NCBI RefSeq assembly: GCF_017094465.1
Contig: NZ_CP064791.1
Location: forward strand, 434,001 to 498,000
Length of the DNA stretch: 64,000 nt
Direction: 5' to 3'
Source of the DNA: Halapricum desulfuricans
GTDB lineage: Archaea > Halobacteriota > Halobacteria > Halobacteriales > Haloarculaceae
A program made the position numbers and the translations under genes. The notes beneath the pieces are model-generated. The model did not search any database, was not told the origin of the DNA, and was given only the letters and a program-made list of their open reading frames with translations. Numbering within the stretch: position 1 is the first letter of the stretch; each line of letters opens with the position of its first letter. Below, piece by piece: positions 62,658 through 64,000 of the stretch.

Positions 62658-64000
62658 CAGATCGGTTTGAGCGTCTCGTCGTCGGGTTCGTAACACCGAC
62701 CGTCCATCAGCGCGTCCTGGACGGCGTCCTCGACGGCGCCCGGATCGGCCCCCTGCTCAACGACGGCGGCGATCACCTGTTCGCGGTCCGCGCCGTCGCC
62801 GTCGTCCAGCTCCGTCATCGCGTCCATCACTGCGTCCTCCAGGTCGACCGCCTCGCTTTCGTCCGGGGACTCGCTTTCGCCTCCCTCGGTCGTGGATTCG
62901 CTTCCGGTTGCTTCCTCTGGGTCTGCCGTCTCTGTCTCGGGTTCGCTTGCTGACGTTTCGGTTGTGGGCTCACTTCCGCCGGTTTCCGTTGCGGTGTCCG
63001 ACTCGACGGCTGGCTCCTCGGGTTCTGGGGTGTCAATGCCTGCTTCGCCCGGTTCGTCGACCTCCGTCCCGCTCTGGAACTCCGTGCCGTACTCCGATTG
63101 CACTTCCTCTCGAGTCTCCTCGTCGAGGTCGAACTCCTCGGGATCGAAGTCCCCGAGCTCGTCGCCTCCGGTGTCCGCCGTCTCGCTTTCGGCGTCCGTT
63201 CCCGTCTCGCCTCCGGTGTCCGCCGTCTCGCTTTCGGCGTCCGCACTCGACTCCCTCGTGACGCCGTCCGCCGTGGCGGCTTCCCCGGCCGGCGCGGTCG
63301 TCTCTTCGCTCGATGTGGTGTCTTCGGCTGTCGCTGTGGACTCCTCGACCGTCGTGTCCGTCTGACCACCGGTGTCAGCCACTGATTCGGCCTCGTCTGC
63401 CGATTCGGTCCCGCCCCCGCTCGGCTCCGAGTCGGGCGTTCCAGCCGGCTCCGACCCCGTGGCCGTTCCGGCCCGGGAGTCGGCCGTCGCCGCGTCCGGC
63501 CGTGCCGCCGGCTCGTCCGGCTCCGGCGTGGACAGTTCGATGTTCGCGAGAGCCGACAGATCAGCTTCGCCGCTCGCGTCGGGCGCGACTGATCGGTCCG
63601 CGACCTCCTCGCGCTCGCCGGCGACCACCCGGAGCGCGTCGAGTGCCGTCTCTCGCAGCGCGTCCAGGTACTGCCCGCTCGTCCCGTAGTGTTCGATCGC
63701 CAGCGGTATCCCCGCCGCCAGTCCCTCGGGGACGCCCTGGTCGGCCAGCCGCTCCTGTAGTCCCTCACCGCCGTTGCTCTCCAGCGCGGCGGCCATCGCC
63801 CCGATCCGATCGAGCGTCCGTTCGGCCGTCCGGACCGTCCACCGGTCGCGGGTCTCGGCGTCGACCTCGTTGATGCTCTCGGGTCGGATCGACGTGTAGA
63901 CCACGTCGCTGTCCTCCGGCTGGAAGGTGCGTGCCTTCCCGGCGACGGCGACGAACGCCGGCGGCTCGGTCCGTTCGAGAAACGCCTGTTCGTCGGGCTG
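62657..64000 (-). CDS. rpap1: RPA-associated protein Rpap (N-terminus beyond the window)
   Basis: A partial gene: the reading frame is open to the last base of the window on the minus strand, so the GTG at 63904 is internal. The bases at 63905-64000 continue in frame as 32 residues including ERTEPPAFVAVAGKARTFQ, the expected OB-fold end of COG3390 Rpap proteins. SIRPESINEV and RDRWTVRTAERTLDRIG also match that family. A long acidic S/T/E/D-rich linker with perfect repeats follows, then a winged-helix-like C-terminal domain (DREQVIAAVVEQGADPGAVE). Rpap binds ssDNA with RPA in haloarchaea. Confidence 0.83.
   Translation of the reverse strand, partial: QPDEQAFLERTEPPAFVAVAGKARTFQPEDSDVVYTSIRPESINEVDAETRDRWTVRTAERTLDRIGAMAAALESNGGEGLQERLADQGVPEGLAAGIPLAIEHYGTSGQYLDALRETALDALRVVAGEREEVADRSVAPDASGEADLSALANIELSTPEPDEPAARPDAATADSRAGTATGSEPAGTPDSEPSGGGTESADEAESVADTGGQTDTTVEESTATAEDTTSSEETTAPAGEAATADGVTRESSADAESETADTGGETGTDAESETADTGGDELGDFDPEEFDLDEETREEVQSEYGTEFQSGTEVDEPGEAGIDTPEPEEPAVESDTATETGGSEPTTETSASEPETETADPEEATGSESTTEGGESESPDESEAVDLEDAVMDAMTELDDGDGADREQVIAAVVEQGADPGAVEDAVQDALMDGRCYEPDDETLKPI
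63163..63243 (-). repeat. Two perfect 36-bp direct repeats inside rpap
   Basis: The 36 bases at 63163-63198 are repeated without change at 63208-63243, a 45-base period. They encode ADAESETADTGG-like units of the acidic linker. Perfect identity at DNA level, including third positions, shows recent duplication or slippage. Confidence 0.85.

Noticed and set aside
62657-63904. Rpap starting at GTG 63904
   Set aside because: The frame stays open to the window end and the upstream residues match the family, so this GTG is an internal codon.

Overview
This 64 kb window is chromosomal DNA from a halophilic archaeon (class Halobacteria). The evidence is high GC with strongly acidic proteins, twin-arginine lipoprotein signals, bat-type HTH regulators, the CdrS-FtsZ2 cell-division locus, archaeal ribosomal proteins eS1 and uS15 with KEOPS Pcc1, a PibD-type peptidase, archaeal FAD synthase RibL, and a tRNA-Tyr starting with the archaeal C1-G72 pair. 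A haloarchaeon able to respire sulfur compounds fits the gene content; genus and species cannot be read from the sequence alone.

Layout. 0.1-6.4 kb: phosphate permease, CNNM/CorC-like membrane protein, small DUF protein, phosphoglucosamine mutase, coiled-coil protein and hisI. 6.5-14.4 kb: an accessory respiratory island made of a cysteine-rich bat-type regulator, a Tat-exported double-rhodanese lipoprotein, a three-subunit molybdopterin reductase of the polysulfide/thiosulfate type (psrABC), its TorD chaperone and a second bat-type regulator. 14.4-17 kb: a low-GC spacer, a PfkB sugar kinase and a prepilin peptidase. 17-21.7 kb: a DabB-DabA inorganic-carbon uptake system with an upstream Lrp-type regulator. 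21.8-32.3 kb: RIO2 kinase, an orphan lipoprotein, an HNH-like zinc protein, GMP synthase glutaminase subunit, a DUF2070 membrane protein, tRNA-Ser(CGA), and MoxR facing a DUF4129-DUF58-membrane protein operon. 32.7-36.9 kb: an unlisted 52-residue zinc ribbon, tRNA-Tyr, CdrL-like and CdrS regulators, FtsZ2 and NcsA. 36.9-46.3 kb: purK, two tandem Agl23-like membrane proteins, ribH, an aminotransferase, a kinase-less REC-PAS protein, and a coupled JAMM protease/FAD synthase pair. 46.3-57.2 kb: DHH phosphoesterase, secreted phospholipase-D-like protein, HEAT-repeat protein, archaetidylserine synthase, a blue-copper protein, the uS15-RecJ-like-Pcc1-eS1 information-processing operon, cysteine synthase and a class IV aminotransferase. 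57.4-64 kb: a disulfide oxidoreductase, WecB epimerase, MATE transporter, and the RPA-associated phosphoesterase and Rpap, the latter running off the window end.

How it fits together. The reductase island is self-contained: exported sulfur-carrier-type rhodanese, exported Mo catalytic subunit, electron-transfer FeS subunit, quinol-linked NrfD subunit, maturation chaperone and two regulators. The rhodanese gene and the psr operon carry nearly the same promoter element (20 of 24 bases), so they are probably one regulon. Three other regulatory structures stand out: a 59-bp dyad upstream of ribH, a 13-bp element shared by the cdrL and cdrS-ftsZ2 promoters (palindromic in the second), and a 10-bp palindrome between the Lrp gene and dabBA. 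All functional assignments come from reading protein motifs by eye; no database search was run.
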